From NCBI GenBank assembly GCA_016713435.1, contig JADJPD010000029.1:8267-72266 (forward strand): DNA of 64,000 nucleotides, in the 5' to 3' direction. This document shows, one piece after another, positions 8,848 to 18,270 of the stretch; within the stretch, counting starts at the first letter, position 1, and each line of letters starts with the position of its first letter. The notes under the pieces were generated by a model. The model worked only from the letters and a program-made list of their open reading frames with translations. It did no database searches and was not told where the DNA came from. The DNA comes from Gemmatimonadota bacterium (GTDB lineage: Bacteria > Gemmatimonadota > Gemmatimonadetes > Gemmatimonadales > GWC2-71-9). The position numbers and the translations under genes were made by a program.

Positions 8848-10733
8848 TCAGGAAGGGCGGAGGCCGCCGGCCCGGCTCTCCTCGCGGACGCCCTCCGGGT
8901 CCCAGCCGCGGTCCTGGCCGTCGCTGAACTCGCCCCGATCGGACTGCAGCAGCGCCTCGAGGGCGGCGATGCGGTCGCGGGCCAGCGAGATGTAGGCGGA
9001 ACGGTCGCGGCGGGTGGCGGCGAGCTCGGTGAGGGCGGCCTCGTCGTACTTGCGGAACACCTGCGCGGCGCGGTGCGCGGCGTAGGCGCGCATGCCGAGC
9101 AGGCGGAGCGCGTCCACGCCCACGCGGAGCGAGGTGTCGAGCGTGTCGCGGTAGATGTGAGTGAGGCCCAGGTCCATGAGCTCGTAGGTGTCGGGGCGGT
9201 CGGTGGCGCGGGCCAGCACGGTGAGGTGCGGGAAGTGCTGCTGCACCAGGCGCGCCAGCTCCAGGTTCTTCTCCGGGCTGTCGAGCGCCAGGATGATGAC
9301 CCGCGCCTGGTGGGCGCCGGCCGCGGTGAGGAGGTCGAGGCGCGTGGCGTCGCCGTAGAAGACCTTGAGGCCCATGCGGCGGAGCAGCTCCACGCGGTCG
9401 CTGTCGTTGTCGAGCACCACGGCGGGATGGCCGTTGGCGCGGAGCAGCCGCCCCACCGTGTTGCCGAACCGGCCGAAGCCGCAGATGATCACCCCCGCCT
9501 GGTCATCGATGGCATCGGCGGCGCGCTCTTCCCCACGCCCGGCGATGACGCGCGGCGCGATGAGCCGCTCGTACGCCACCATGAGGAGCGGGGTGACGGC
9601 CATGCTGAGCGCGGTGACCGCGACGAGCGGGCCCGTCACCTCCACGCCGAGCACCCCGAGGCTCGCCGCGAAGGCCAGCAGCACGAAGGCGAACTCCCCC
9701 ACCTGCGGCAAGGCGAAGGCGAGCAGCAGGCCCTGGTCGGTGGAGAGCCGGAAGACGCGCGCCAGCGCCGCCAGCACCAGCAGCTTGGCCACCAGCACCA
9801 GCCCCACCAGTCCCACGATGGTCCCCGGCCGCTCGGCGATGAGCCGGAAGTCGATGGACGCGCCCACCGCAATGAAGAACAAGCCGAGCAGCAGGCCCTT
9901 GAACGGCTCGATGTCGGCCTCGAGCTCGTGGCGGTACTCGCTGTCAGCCAGCACCACGCCGGCGAGGAAGGTCCCGAGCGCGGGCGAGAGTCCCACCGAC
10001 TGCATCAGCAGCGCGATGCCGATCACCAGCAGGAGGGCGGCGGCGGTGAACAACTCGCGGAGCCCCGTGCGGGCCACGGCGCGGAGCGCCGGCCGCACCG
10101 CGAAGCGGCCGAGTGCGACGACACCGGCCACGGCGCCGAGCACCACGAGCGTCTTGCCCCAGGCGGGGAGGCCGTCCGCCCAGCTGCCGTGCTCCGCCAC
10201 CGCCACGGCGCCGGCCGGCGCCAGCAGCGGGAAGAGCGCCAGCATGGGGATCACGGCCAGGTCCTGGAAGAGCAGCACGGCGAAGCTGCTCTGGCCGGCC
10301 GCCGTCTTCATCAGGCCCTTCTCGCCCAGCATCTGCAGGACGATGGCGGTGGAGCTCATGGACAGTGTCAGGCCCACGGCCACCGCGGCCGGGAACGGCA
10401 GCCCCAGCAGGAGGGCGATGCCCCCGAGCACGGCGGCGGTGCCCACCACCTGCAGCCCCCCGAGCCCGAGGATCGGCGCGCGGAGCCGCCAGAGGAGCGC
10501 GGGCTCCAGCTCGAGCCCCACCAGGAACAGCATCATCACCACGCCGAACTCGGCCACGTGCATGACGTCGGCACCTTCCTGCCCCACCAGGTGGAGCCCG
10601 AAGGGCCCGATGATCACGCCGGCCAGGGAGGTAGCCGAGCACCGAGCCGAGCCCCCGCCCGCTTGGCGAGCGGCACGGCCACGCACGCGGCCGCCAGGTA
10701 GACGAAGGCCTGGCCGAGGAAGCCGCCGCTCAT
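8848..10733 (-). CDS. glutathione-regulated K+/H+ antiporter, KefB/KefC type (two indels near the start)
   Basis: This is a monovalent cation:proton antiporter-2 family channel that releases K+ in exchange for H+ during electrophile stress. About 12 membrane helices are followed by a Rossmann RCK/TrkA-N domain (VIICGFGRFGNTVGRLL, then LDNDSDRVELL) and a charged tail. The true start is ATG 10733 (MSGGFLGQAFVYLAAACVA). Two extra bases, one in a five-base run at 10652-10656 and one in a three-base run at 10626-10628, split the first ~30 codons from the rest; removing both restores AGLGSVLGYLLAGVIIGP. The downstream part reads openly from 10686. The start overlaps the stop of the KefF-like gene (ATGA), the usual KefF-KefC pairing. 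Confidence 0.85.
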
Positions 10734-11287
10734 GGGGCCTCCGCGGGGACGGGGAGGGTGTCGCGCAGCTGCTCGAGGTGGCGGCGGTAGGCGGCGGCGG
10801 CCGCGTCGATCTCCGGCAGCTCCATGCGGTGGCTGCCCAGCACCACGTAGGGCGGGAGCCATTCCATGCCGCAGAGCCGCGCGGTCTGTTCCACGGGGAA
10901 GAGGAAGTCGGTGACCGGGTGCGCGTTGAAGCCGCCGGGCTGGTACGCCTGGGCGCCGCCGCCGGCGCTGGTGACCACCTGCAGCCGCTTGCCCCGGAGC
11001 CGGGTGCCGGCGCGCCCGTAGGCCCAGCCGTGCTCCAGGACCAGGTCCTGCCACTGCTTGAGGATGGCGGGGGTGCTGTACCAGTAGAGCGGGTACTGCA
11101 GCAGGATCACGGGGTGGGTGAGCAGCAGTTCCTGCTCCCGCCGCACGTCGATGTCGAAGTCCGGGTACGCCTCGTAGAGGTCGTGGACGTAGACGCCGGG
11201 GAGGCCCGCGGCCGCGTCGAGCAGGCGGCGGTGGACCCGGGACTTCTCGAGCGCGGGATGCGCAAAGAGCACGAGGATGGAGGCCAT
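10730..11287 (-). CDS. NAD(P)H oxidoreductase, KefF-like ancillary subunit
   Basis: This is a flavodoxin-fold quinone reductase of 185 residues. The N-terminus MASILVLFAHPALEKSRVHR is the FMN-binding start of the KefF/MdaB/NQO family, followed by HDLYEAYPDFDID, LQYPLYWYSTPAILKQW and VTSAGGGAQAY segments. KefF proteins bind to and activate KefC and also reduce quinones. Here the gene overlaps the antiporter gene by four bases, which strongly supports the same partnership. ATG 11287 is the only in-frame ATG close to the conserved N-terminus. Confidence 0.9.
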   Translation of the reverse strand: MASILVLFAHPALEKSRVHRRLLDAAAGLPGVYVHDLYEAYPDFDIDVRREQELLLTHPVILLQYPLYWYSTPAILKQWQDLVLEHGWAYGRAGTRLRGKRLQVVTSAGGGAQAYQPGGFNAHPVTDFLFPVEQTARLCGMEWLPPYVVLGSHRMELPEIDAAAAAYRRHLEQLRDTLPVPAEAP

Positions 11288-11364
11288 GCCCGAATGATCC
11301 CCGGTCCCGGTTTGGCCGCAAGCCCCGGATAGCCGCCGCCCCGCCCGGCCCTTATCCTCCTGCC

Positions 11365-12447
11365 ATGGCCCCGCCCCCCACTCTCCCTGACGCAACGGCC
11401 TGGGAGGCCGTGACCCGGCGCGATGCCGCGTGGGACGGGAAGTTCGTCTACGCGGTGACGAGCACCGGGATCTTCTGCCGGCCGTCCTGCCCCTCCCGGC
11501 GGGCGCGGCGGGACCGGGTGCGGTTCTACGCCACGCCGGCCGAGGCGCGGGCGGCGGGGTTCCGGGCCTGCAAGCGCTGCAAGCCGGAGCAGGCCAGCGT
11601 GGTGAGTGCGGCGGCGCAGGCGGTGGCGAAGGCGCGGGCCCTGCTCGATGCCGCGGGCGGCGCGCCGGTCTCGCTGGCCGAACTCTCGGCGGCCACGGGC
11701 CTGAGCGCCTGGCACCTGCAGCGCACCTTCAAGAAGCTCACCGGCCTCTCGCCGCGGGAGTACGCCGAGGCCCGGCGCGCGGAACGGCTGCGTGAGGCAC
11801 TCCGGGTGGAGCCGAGCGTGAGCCGGGCCACCTATGAGACGGGGTTCGGCTCGTCGAGCCGGCTCTACGAGCGGGCACACCTGCTGCTCGGCATGACGCC
11901 GGGCGCGTACAGGAAAGGCGGGGCGGGCATGGAGATCCGGTACACCATCGTGGGCTCACCGCTCGGGCGACTGCTGGTGGGCGTCACCGCGCGCGGCGTG
12001 GCCGCCGTGCTGCTCGGCGAGGACGATCGCCTGCTGGTGGCGGAACTGGAGGAGAAGTTCCCCAATGCCGCACGCGAGCGCGTGGACGACGGCGCGGAGG
12101 AATGGCTCGGCGGGCTGGTGAAGGAGGTGGCGCGGCGGATCGAGCGCCCCGGGAGTCCGGGCGGCGCGCCGCTGCCGCTCGACCTGGTGGGCACGGCGTT
12201 CCAGTGGCGCGTCTGGCAGGCGCTGCTCGAGATCCCGGCCGGCGAGACGGTGAGCTACCAGGAACTGGCCGCGCGTCTCGGCATGCCCACGAGCACGCGG
12301 GCCGTGGCCAGCGCGGTGGCGGCCAATCGCGCGGCGGTGCTGGTGCCCTGCCACCGCGTGGTGCGCAGTGACGGGTCGCTCGGCGGCTATCGCTGGGGCC
12401 TGCCGCGAAAGCGGGCATTGCTCGAGCAGGAGCGCGCTACCTCCTGA
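11365..12447 (+). CDS. ada: bifunctional methylated-DNA repair protein and transcriptional activator Ada
   Basis: This 360-residue three-part protein removes alkyl groups from DNA and switches on the adaptive response. The N-terminal zinc domain has Cys38, Cys42, Cys69 and Cys72, in the same spacing as E. coli Ada, where Cys38 accepts methyl from phosphotriesters. An AraC-type helix-turn-helix region spans about 85-185 (LSAWHLQRTFKKLTGLSPREY). The C-terminal O6-methylguanine methyltransferase has the PCHRVV motif with its acceptor Cys at 329. All key residues are present. The gene is monocistronic and divergent from the KefF gene, separated by 77 bp that must hold both promoters. Confidence 0.95.
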   Translation: MAPPPTLPDATAWEAVTRRDAAWDGKFVYAVTSTGIFCRPSCPSRRARRDRVRFYATPAEARAAGFRACKRCKPEQASVVSAAAQAVAKARALLDAAGGAPVSLAELSAATGLSAWHLQRTFKKLTGLSPREYAEARRAERLREALRVEPSVSRATYETGFGSSSRLYERAHLLLGMTPGAYRKGGAGMEIRYTIVGSPLGRLLVGVTARGVAAVLLGEDDRLLVAELEEKFPNAARERVDDGAEEWLGGLVKEVARRIERPGSPGGAPLPLDLVGTAFQWRVWQALLEIPAGETVSYQELAARLGMPTSTRAVASAVAANRAAVLVPCHRVVRSDGSLGGYRWGLPRKRALLEQERATS

Positions 12448-12487
12448 GGCTGCTTGCCGGGAGGACGCGTCGGCCCCAAACTCCGGC

Positions 12488-12880
12488 ATGTCCTCGCTCC
12501 GCACCACCGCCCTCGCGCTCACCGGCTTTGGGGTGCCGGCCACCGTGGCCAGCGCCGAGATCCGCGAACTGAGCCCGGGGGAGCGGCTGCGCCGCGGGCT
12601 CGGCGCCGCGGGGCTCGGCCTCCTGCTCGCCATCCTGACGCTGCCCATTCCCATCGTGCATTTCGTCTTCCCGCTGGTGGCGCTGGTGGGCGGGCTGGTC
12701 CTCGGCGTGCGACGCTTCGGGCAGGGGGAGCTCTTCCACCGGGTGGAGGGGCCGTGCCCCTTCTGCGGGCGGGATGGGCGCTGGGGGCTCACCCACGCGC
12801 CGGTCAAGCTGCCGCGCGAACTCTCGTGCCCCGCCTGCCGCAAGACCCTCGAACTCGAGGCGCCGCGCACGGGGGGTTGA
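12488..12880 (+). CDS. small membrane protein with C-terminal zinc-ribbon
   Basis: I do not recognise a named family. The 130-residue product has a hydrophobic hairpin or two helices (about residues 38-75, LGLLLAILTLPIPIVHFVFPLVALVGGLVLG). A cytoplasmic-looking C-terminal domain follows, with paired cysteines CPFC and CPAC about 25 residues apart, a likely zinc ribbon. The start at 12488 is chosen because the upstream extension has no hydrophobic or conserved character. It lies 40 bp after ada on the same strand and could be co-transcribed. Confidence 0.65.
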   Translation: MSSLRTTALALTGFGVPATVASAEIRELSPGERLRRGLGAAGLGLLLAILTLPIPIVHFVFPLVALVGGLVLGVRRFGQGELFHRVEGPCPFCGRDGRWGLTHAPVKLPRELSCPACRKTLELEAPRTGG

Positions 12881-12938
12881 GAAACGGCTTCCGGCGGGGA
12901 TCTTTCGTCCGGTCCCCTCTCCCCTCCGGAGCCCCTCC

Positions 12939-13505
12939 ATGCGCATCTCCCCGCTGCTGGCCACCGCCCTCCTGGCGGCGCCGCTCGCCGCGCAGGTCCC
13001 CAGCCCTGACATCCAGATTGCCGCCGCCGTGCAGCCGCTGCCCGAGGCCGACCGCGCCAAGGCGACGGTGATCGGTTACCGCAACTACGGCCGCCTCACG
13101 GTGCTGCGCGAGGGGACGGGCCCCATGGTCTGCCTGGCGGACGATCCCGCCGCGGAAGCCTGGCACGTGGCCTGTTACCACAAGGACCTCGAGCCCTTCA
13201 TGGCGCGCGGCCGCGAGCTCGAGGCGCAGGGCCTCAAGCGGCCCGCCATCGACAGCGTCCGCCTGGCCGAGATCACGGCCAGGACGCTGCCGTTCCCCGA
13301 CGGCCCGCGCGCACTGATCAACCTCTCGGCGCCCAAGGACAGCATCGACGCGGCCACCGGCATCGCGCGGAGCCCGCGGCGGCTCGACGTGCTCTACATC
13401 CCCTACGTGACGGGCGCCGCGGTGGGCCTCCCGGAGCGCCCGGGCGTGGGGCCGTGGGTGATGTATCCCGGGAAGCCGTGGGCGCACCTGATGATCATGC
13501 GCTGA
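12939..13505 (+). CDS. secreted hypothetical protein
   Basis: This is a 188-residue protein with a clear Sec signal peptide (MRISPLLATALLAAPLAAQ, cleavage probably after AAQ). The mature part has no motif I recognise; it contains two cysteines (in MVCLADD and VACYHKD) that could form a disulfide. The ATG at 12939 is preceded by CCGGAGC. It sits 58 bp after the zinc-ribbon gene and one base before the FAD oxidoreductase start. Confidence 0.7.
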   Translation: MRISPLLATALLAAPLAAQVPSPDIQIAAAVQPLPEADRAKATVIGYRNYGRLTVLREGTGPMVCLADDPAAEAWHVACYHKDLEPFMARGRELEAQGLKRPAIDSVRLAEITARTLPFPDGPRALINLSAPKDSIDAATGIARSPRRLDVLYIPYVTGAAVGLPERPGVGPWVMYPGKPWAHLMIMR

Positions 13506-13506
13506 C

Positions 13507-14989
13507 GTGGACCCGATCGAGCGCGACTGCTTCTGGCTCGCGGGGCTCGCGCCCCGCGAGGTGACCCCGCTGGCCGCACCCGCCACCGCCGACATCGTGG
13601 TGGTGGGCGCCGGCCTCACGGGGCTCTGGTGCGCGCTCTTCCTCAAGGAGATGGCGCCGGAGCGGGAGGTCGCGGTGGTGGAGCAGGGCATCGCCGCCTA
13701 CGGGGGCGAGCGGCCGGAACGCCGGCATGCTCTCCGAGACCGTGGACCACAGCCATGCCCTGGCCATCCAGCACTTCGGGATGGACGAGGCCCGCCGCCT
13801 GGCCCGCGTGGGCGAGGCGAACGTGGCGGAGATGCTCGCCTTCCTGGCCGAGCGAGGCATTGCCTGCGAGTGGGAGCCGACGGGGCGCCTCATGGTGGCG
13901 CTCACCGACGGGCACGTCGAGGAGTGCCACCGGAACCTGGCCATCGCGCAGGAACTCGGCATCACGGGCTGGCGCTACCTCAGTGCGGACGAGGTGCGGG
14001 CCGAGGTGCACAGCCCGCTCTACCGGGGCGCCCTGGCGGTGAGCCGGGGCGGCATCTGCAACCCGGCGCGGCTCACCGACGGCCTTCGCGCCGAGGCGGT
14101 GCGCCAGGGGGTGCGGGTGTACGAGCGGTCGGTGGTGCGCGCCATCGAGGAGGAGGGGCGCCAGCTCCGGGTGCGGAGCGCGGCGGGCGGCTCGCTCGTG
14201 GCCGGGCACGTGGTGCTGGCGACGAGCGCCTACACCCACCACCTGCTGCCGAGGGTGCTGCGCCGCTTCATCCCGCTGTACGACTACATCATGGTCAGCG
14301 AGCCGCTGAGCGCCGCCCAGTGGCAGGCGATCGGCTGGCAGAAGCGCCAGGGCATCACCGACGGCCGCACCTTCTTCAACTACTACCGGCCAACGGCCGA
14401 CGGCCGGGTGCTCTGGGGCACCAGCGAGGCCGCCTACCACGGCCCGAACCGCGTGGACCCGGCGTGCGACCACTCGCCTGGTCACTATGCCTCGCTCGAG
14501 GCCGGCTGGAAGCGGCACTTCCCCGATGCGGCGGACTTGCGCTGGGAGTACCGGTGGGGCGGTGCCATCTGCTCCACTACGCGCCTGACGCCGTTCTTCG
14601 GCCGTGCCTTCGAGAACCGGCTCTCCTACGGCCTCGGCTTCACCGGCCACGGCCTCGGCAGCACCCGCATCGCCGGGCGCATCCTGGCCCACATGGCCCT
14701 GAACCGTCCTGGCGACGTGCTCTCCCTCCCGCTCGTGACCCAGCCCCCCTTCCCATATCCGCCGGAGCCGCTCCGCGGCTGGGCGGTGAACGCGGTGACG
14801 CGCGCGCTGCGCCAGGTGGACGAGGGGCGGCCGCCGAACCTCATGCTGCGGGCGCTGGACCGGCTGGGGATCGGGTTCGTCGGGTGGGCGCGGGGGTTCA
14901 CCGCAGAGACTCAGAGGCGCGGAGGGCGCAGAGGACCTGCACGGCACAGCGGGGCTGTCTCGAGACGAGCCCGCCGTCCGGGGGTGTGA
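13507..14989 (+). CDS. FAD-dependent amine/amino-acid oxidoreductase (DAO family), one frameshift, C-terminus altered by a repeat element
   Basis: This flavoprotein of the D-amino-acid/glycine oxidase (DAO) superfamily is similar in outline to PuuB-type amine oxidases. The GTG start at 13507 gives the Rossmann FAD motif VVVGAGLTGLW (about 36-46). A five-G run at 13702-13706 has one base too many. Dropping it restores AYGASGRNAGMLSE and joins the upstream frame to the long frame from 13727. The later motifs (RYGGICNP-like repeat, GLGFTGHGLGSTRIAGRI) are intact. The last ~30 residues (FTAETQRRGGRRG...) are translated from the left arm of an inverted-repeat element, so the native stop may have been lost. 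The neighbouring aminotransferase and MmsA suggest amine or beta-alanine breakdown. Confidence 0.82.
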
Positions 14990-15119
14990 GTTCGGCCCAG
15001 GCCACGACCCCATCCGGCTGCCAGACCACCCTAAATTCACTGCACTCCCGTCGCGGTGGGCCCCTCTCGAGCGCAGGTCCTCTGCGGCCTCTGGGTCCTC
15101 CGCGCCTCTGCGGTGAACC
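14895..15119. repeat. dispersed inverted-repeat element, copy A
   Basis: This ~225 bp element has left end GGTTCACCGCAGAG... (14895-14940) and right end the inverted complement (15071-15119, ending CTCTGCGGTGAACC). The arms of about 45 bp pair with few mismatches and share an inner CGCAGAGGACCTGC block. The inner part contains TTCACTGCACTC, whose complement occurs inside copy B, so A and B are in opposite orientation. It fills the gap between two convergent genes and reads into the 3' end of the oxidoreductase. No transposase is present. Confidence 0.85.
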
Positions 15120-15134
15120 ACCGGAGCGCTCAGC

Positions 15135-16496
15135 TCACCCTTCGACGCGCGTCAAGGCCGCATCGAGCGCCTCCAGCGCGAAGTCCACGTCCGCGGCCGT
15201 GAGGCACATGGGGGGCTTGATGCGGAGGGTGTTGCCGTCGAGGCCGCCCTTGCCGATCAGGATGCCGAACTCGCGCAGGTGCTCCATGACGGCCAGCGCC
15301 TCTTCCTTGGCGGGCGCCTTGGTGCCGCGGTCCTTCACCAGCTCCACGCCGAGCATGAGGCCCTTGCCCCGGACGTCGCCGATCAGGCGGTGGCGGCGCT
15401 GCAGGTCCTCGAGGCCGGCCTTGAAGCGGCCGCCGACGGACTTGGCCTTGCCCTGGATGCCCTCGTCGTCGATCACCTGCAGCGTGGCGAGGCCGGCCGC
15501 CATGCTGATGGGGTTGCCGCCGAAGGTGTTGAAGTGGATGCGCTGCGTCAGCTTCTCGGCGATCTCGCGCCGGGTGGTGACGGCCGCGAGCGGCGCCCCG
15601 TTGCCGATGCCCTTCGCCATGGTGACGATGTCCGGCACCACGCCGTAGTTCTGGAAGCCCCAGTAGTGCTCGCCGGTGCGGCCGAAGCCGGTCTGCACCT
15701 CGTCGGCGATGCAGAGGCCGCCGGCGGCGCGGGCGTGGGCGTACGCCTCACGGAGATAGTTGGCCGCGCCCTGCGTGGCGCCGCCCACGCCCTGGATCGG
15801 TTCCGCCATGAACGCGGCGATGCCGCCCGGCGTCGAGTAGCGGATGATCTCCCGCACCTCGTTGGCGCTCTTGGTGGCGATCTCCTCCGGCGTCCCGCTG
15901 AAGGGGCTCCGGTACGGGTCGGGGCAGACCGCGTGATGGAAGCCGGAGTTGAGCTGCTGCGGGAACTTCCAGGTGTGGTGGCTGGTGGCCGCCATCATGG
16001 AGGAACTGCCGCCGTGATAGCTGTTCCGGACGGCGATCACGTCCTGGTTCCCGGTGTAGGCCCGGGCCAGCAGCACCGCGAGGTCGTTGGCCTCGCTCCC
16101 GGAGTTGACGAAATACGTGACGTCGAGGCCCGGCGGCATCTTGGACGCCAGCTTCTCGGCCAGCTTCGGGAAGTTGGGGTGCAGGTAGATGGTGGTGGTG
16201 TGCGCCAGCGTCTCGGCCTGCTCCTGGATGGCCTTGGTGACCCGCGGGTGGCAGTGCCCCACGCTCACCGTGACGATGCCGGCGAAGAGGTCGAGGTAGC
16301 GCCGTCCCGTCTCGTCGAAGAGGTACTGCATGTGGCCCTCGACGATCAGCAGCGGCTCCCGGTAGAGCGTGAAGATCGCGGGGTTGGTGTAGCGCTGCCG
16401 GAGGGCGAGGATCTCCGCCTTGGAGGGCCCGGTGTAGGGGCGGGGGCGGTGGTCGCTCGGGGGCATGGTCGGGATGCTCGGGGCGGTGGCGGTCAT
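15135..16496 (-). CDS. class-III PLP aminotransferase, alanine-glyoxylate/beta-alanine type (AGXT2-like)
   Basis: This 453-residue PLP enzyme is predicted to transfer an amino group from an omega- or beta-amino donor to glyoxylate or pyruvate. The PLP lysine is Lys295 in TMAKGIGNG, the cofactor-binding Asp is Asp265 in IADEVQTGFGR, and the phosphate-binding loop is NSGSEAND (about 131-138). Overall sequence is AGXT2-like rather than ornithine- or GABA-specific. It lies on the same strand as MmsA with a 108 bp gap; an AGAGGAA ribosome-binding site precedes ATG 16496. Together they could turn beta-alanine into malonate semialdehyde and then acetyl-CoA. Substrate assignment is inference. Confidence 0.87.
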   Translation of the reverse strand: MTATAPSIPTMPPSDHRPRPYTGPSKAEILALRQRYTNPAIFTLYREPLLIVEGHMQYLFDETGRRYLDLFAGIVTVSVGHCHPRVTKAIQEQAETLAHTTTIYLHPNFPKLAEKLASKMPPGLDVTYFVNSGSEANDLAVLLARAYTGNQDVIAVRNSYHGGSSSMMAATSHHTWKFPQQLNSGFHHAVCPDPYRSPFSGTPEEIATKSANEVREIIRYSTPGGIAAFMAEPIQGVGGATQGAANYLREAYAHARAAGGLCIADEVQTGFGRTGEHYWGFQNYGVVPDIVTMAKGIGNGAPLAAVTTRREIAEKLTQRIHFNTFGGNPISMAAGLATLQVIDDEGIQGKAKSVGGRFKAGLEDLQRRHRLIGDVRGKGLMLGVELVKDRGTKAPAKEEALAVMEHLREFGILIGKGGLDGNTLRIKPPMCLTAADVDFALEALDAALTRVEG

Positions 16497-16604
16497 GCGG
16501 GATTCCTCTGGTGCGGTGCTGCCGGGGGACCTCCAGGGATGGCCCCCACCTCGGTGCTGGCGAGATCCCCGCTCGCCTCGTGCTGCGGGCGCGACCCTAG
16601 CGCC

Positions 16605-18062
16605 TCACTTGCTCATCCAGTTGGTCCCGGCCTCCCGGTTCCACTTGGTGGTGATCTTCCGGCTCTGGGTCCAGAACTCGAGCGAGCCCTTCCCCGTGAT
16701 GTCGCCCACGCCGAAGCGGGAGTCGTTCCAGCCGCCGAAGCCGAAGGGCTCGCGCGGCACCGGGACGCCCACGTTGACGCCCACCATGCCGGCGCTCGCC
16801 CGTTCCATGGCGCTCCGCGCCGCCCCGCCCGACTCCGTGAAGATGGACGCCGCGTTGCCGTAGGGCGAGGCATTCTCCACCGCAATGGCGCCATCCAGGT
16901 CCTTGGTCCGGACGATGGCCAGCACCGGGCCGAACACTTCCTCCTGGGCAATCTTCATCTCGGGACGGACGTGGTCCAGCACCGTGGCGCCCACGTACCA
17001 GCCGCCTTCCTTGCCGGGAACGGTGGCGCCGCGGCCGTCCACGAGCAGCGTGGCGCCCTGCGCCACCGCCTCCGTGATGTAGCCCTCGATGCGCGCCTTG
17101 GCCGCGGCGGTGATGACGGGGCCCACGTCCTTGCCCGCCACCATCCGCCGGGCCTGGTGGGCCAGCTTGTCCACGATGTGGTCGGTGGCGGAGACCGCCA
17201 CCATCACCGAGGCCGCCATGCAGCGCTGGCCGGTGCAGCCCGACATCGCCGCGAGCACGCCGCCCGCGGCCATCTCCGGGTCGGCATCGGGCATGACGAT
17301 GACGTGGTTCTTGGCGCCACCGAGGCAGAGGGCGCGCTTCAGGTTCCCCGTGGCGCGGCGATAGACGGCCTGCGCCACCCTGGTGGAGCCCACGAAGGTG
17401 ATGGCGCGGATCCGCGGGTGGTCGCACAGCGCCTCGGCGACCTCGCGGTCGCCCTGGACCACGTTGAAGACGCCGTCAGGGAGGCCGGCCTCCTTGAGCA
17501 GGGCGGCGATCCGGAGCGAGCTGTACGGCACCGTCTCCGAGGGCTTCATGATGAAGCAGTTGCCGAGCGCGATGGCGTTCGGGATGCTCCAGTGCGGCAC
17601 CATCGAGGGGAAGTTGAACGGGTTGATGGCGGCCACGACGCCGAGTGGGACCCGCTCGAGGCGGCACTCGACGCCGCGGCTCACCTCCAGCACCTCGCCC
17701 CCCGCCAGCTGCGGCAGCGAGCAGGCAAACTCGGTCAGCTCGATGGCCTTGAGGATCTCGGCGTCCGCCTCGCCGGGGAGCTTGCCGTGCTCCTCGGTGA
17801 TCAGGGCGGAGAGCTCGCGGAGGTGCTTCTCCAGCAGGGTCTTGTAGCGGAAGAAGACCTGCACCCGCTCCTTGATGGGCAGCGTGCTCCAGGCGGGGAA
17901 GGCGGCCTCCGCGGCCTGGATCGCACGGTCCACCGTGGCGGCGTCGCCGAGGGGGACGCGGCCCAGCCGTGAGCCATCGGCCGGGTTGTGCACGTCCATG
18001 AACCGGGGGCCGCCGGCGACCGGCTGGCCGCCGATGACGTGGGTGCAGTCGGGGTACTTCAC
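16605..18062 (-). CDS. mmsA: CoA-acylating methylmalonate/malonate-semialdehyde dehydrogenase
   Basis: This enzyme oxidises methylmalonate or malonate semialdehyde with NAD+ and CoA to propionyl- or acetyl-CoA, in valine, inositol and beta-alanine catabolism. The 485 residues match the family length. The catalytic cysteine is Cys281 in SGCTGQRCMA, and the segment LGGAKNHVIVMPDAD replaces the usual ELGGKN glutamate of other ALDHs, a hallmark of the MmsA class. NPFNFPSMVP (about 148-157) is also diagnostic. GTG 18062 is chosen because GAGGAG sits about eight bases upstream and the protein begins at the conserved KYPDCTHVIGG; the frame extends to 18251 without conserved content. Confidence 0.93.
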   Translation of the reverse strand: MKYPDCTHVIGGQPVAGGPRFMDVHNPADGSRLGRVPLGDAATVDRAIQAAEAAFPAWSTLPIKERVQVFFRYKTLLEKHLRELSALITEEHGKLPGEADAEILKAIELTEFACSLPQLAGGEVLEVSRGVECRLERVPLGVVAAINPFNFPSMVPHWSIPNAIALGNCFIMKPSETVPYSSLRIAALLKEAGLPDGVFNVVQGDREVAEALCDHPRIRAITFVGSTRVAQAVYRRATGNLKRALCLGGAKNHVIVMPDADPEMAAGGVLAAMSGCTGQRCMAASVMVAVSATDHIVDKLAHQARRMVAGKDVGPVITAAAKARIEGYITEAVAQGATLLVDGRGATVPGKEGGWYVGATVLDHVRPEMKIAQEEVFGPVLAIVRTKDLDGAIAVENASPYGNAASIFTESGGAARSAMERASAGMVGVNVGVPVPREPFGFGGWNDSRFGVGDITGKGSLEFWTQSRKITTKWNREAGTNWMSK

Positions 18063-18270
18063 GGGGGGCTCCTCAGGAGCGCGGGATGAGGCAGGGGAGT
18101 CTGGCGCGTCCCGGGGATCATTGTCAATGTTGTGGGCAGGTTCCTGATTACTATTGTAGGCGGGACCCATGGACCAACGCCCGGTGCCGAGTGGCGCGGG
18201 CCTTGCCCTTTCGGGACCAAGCCGGCGGCCATCTGGTCCGCCCCCACACACCTAAGTACAGGCTGGATCT

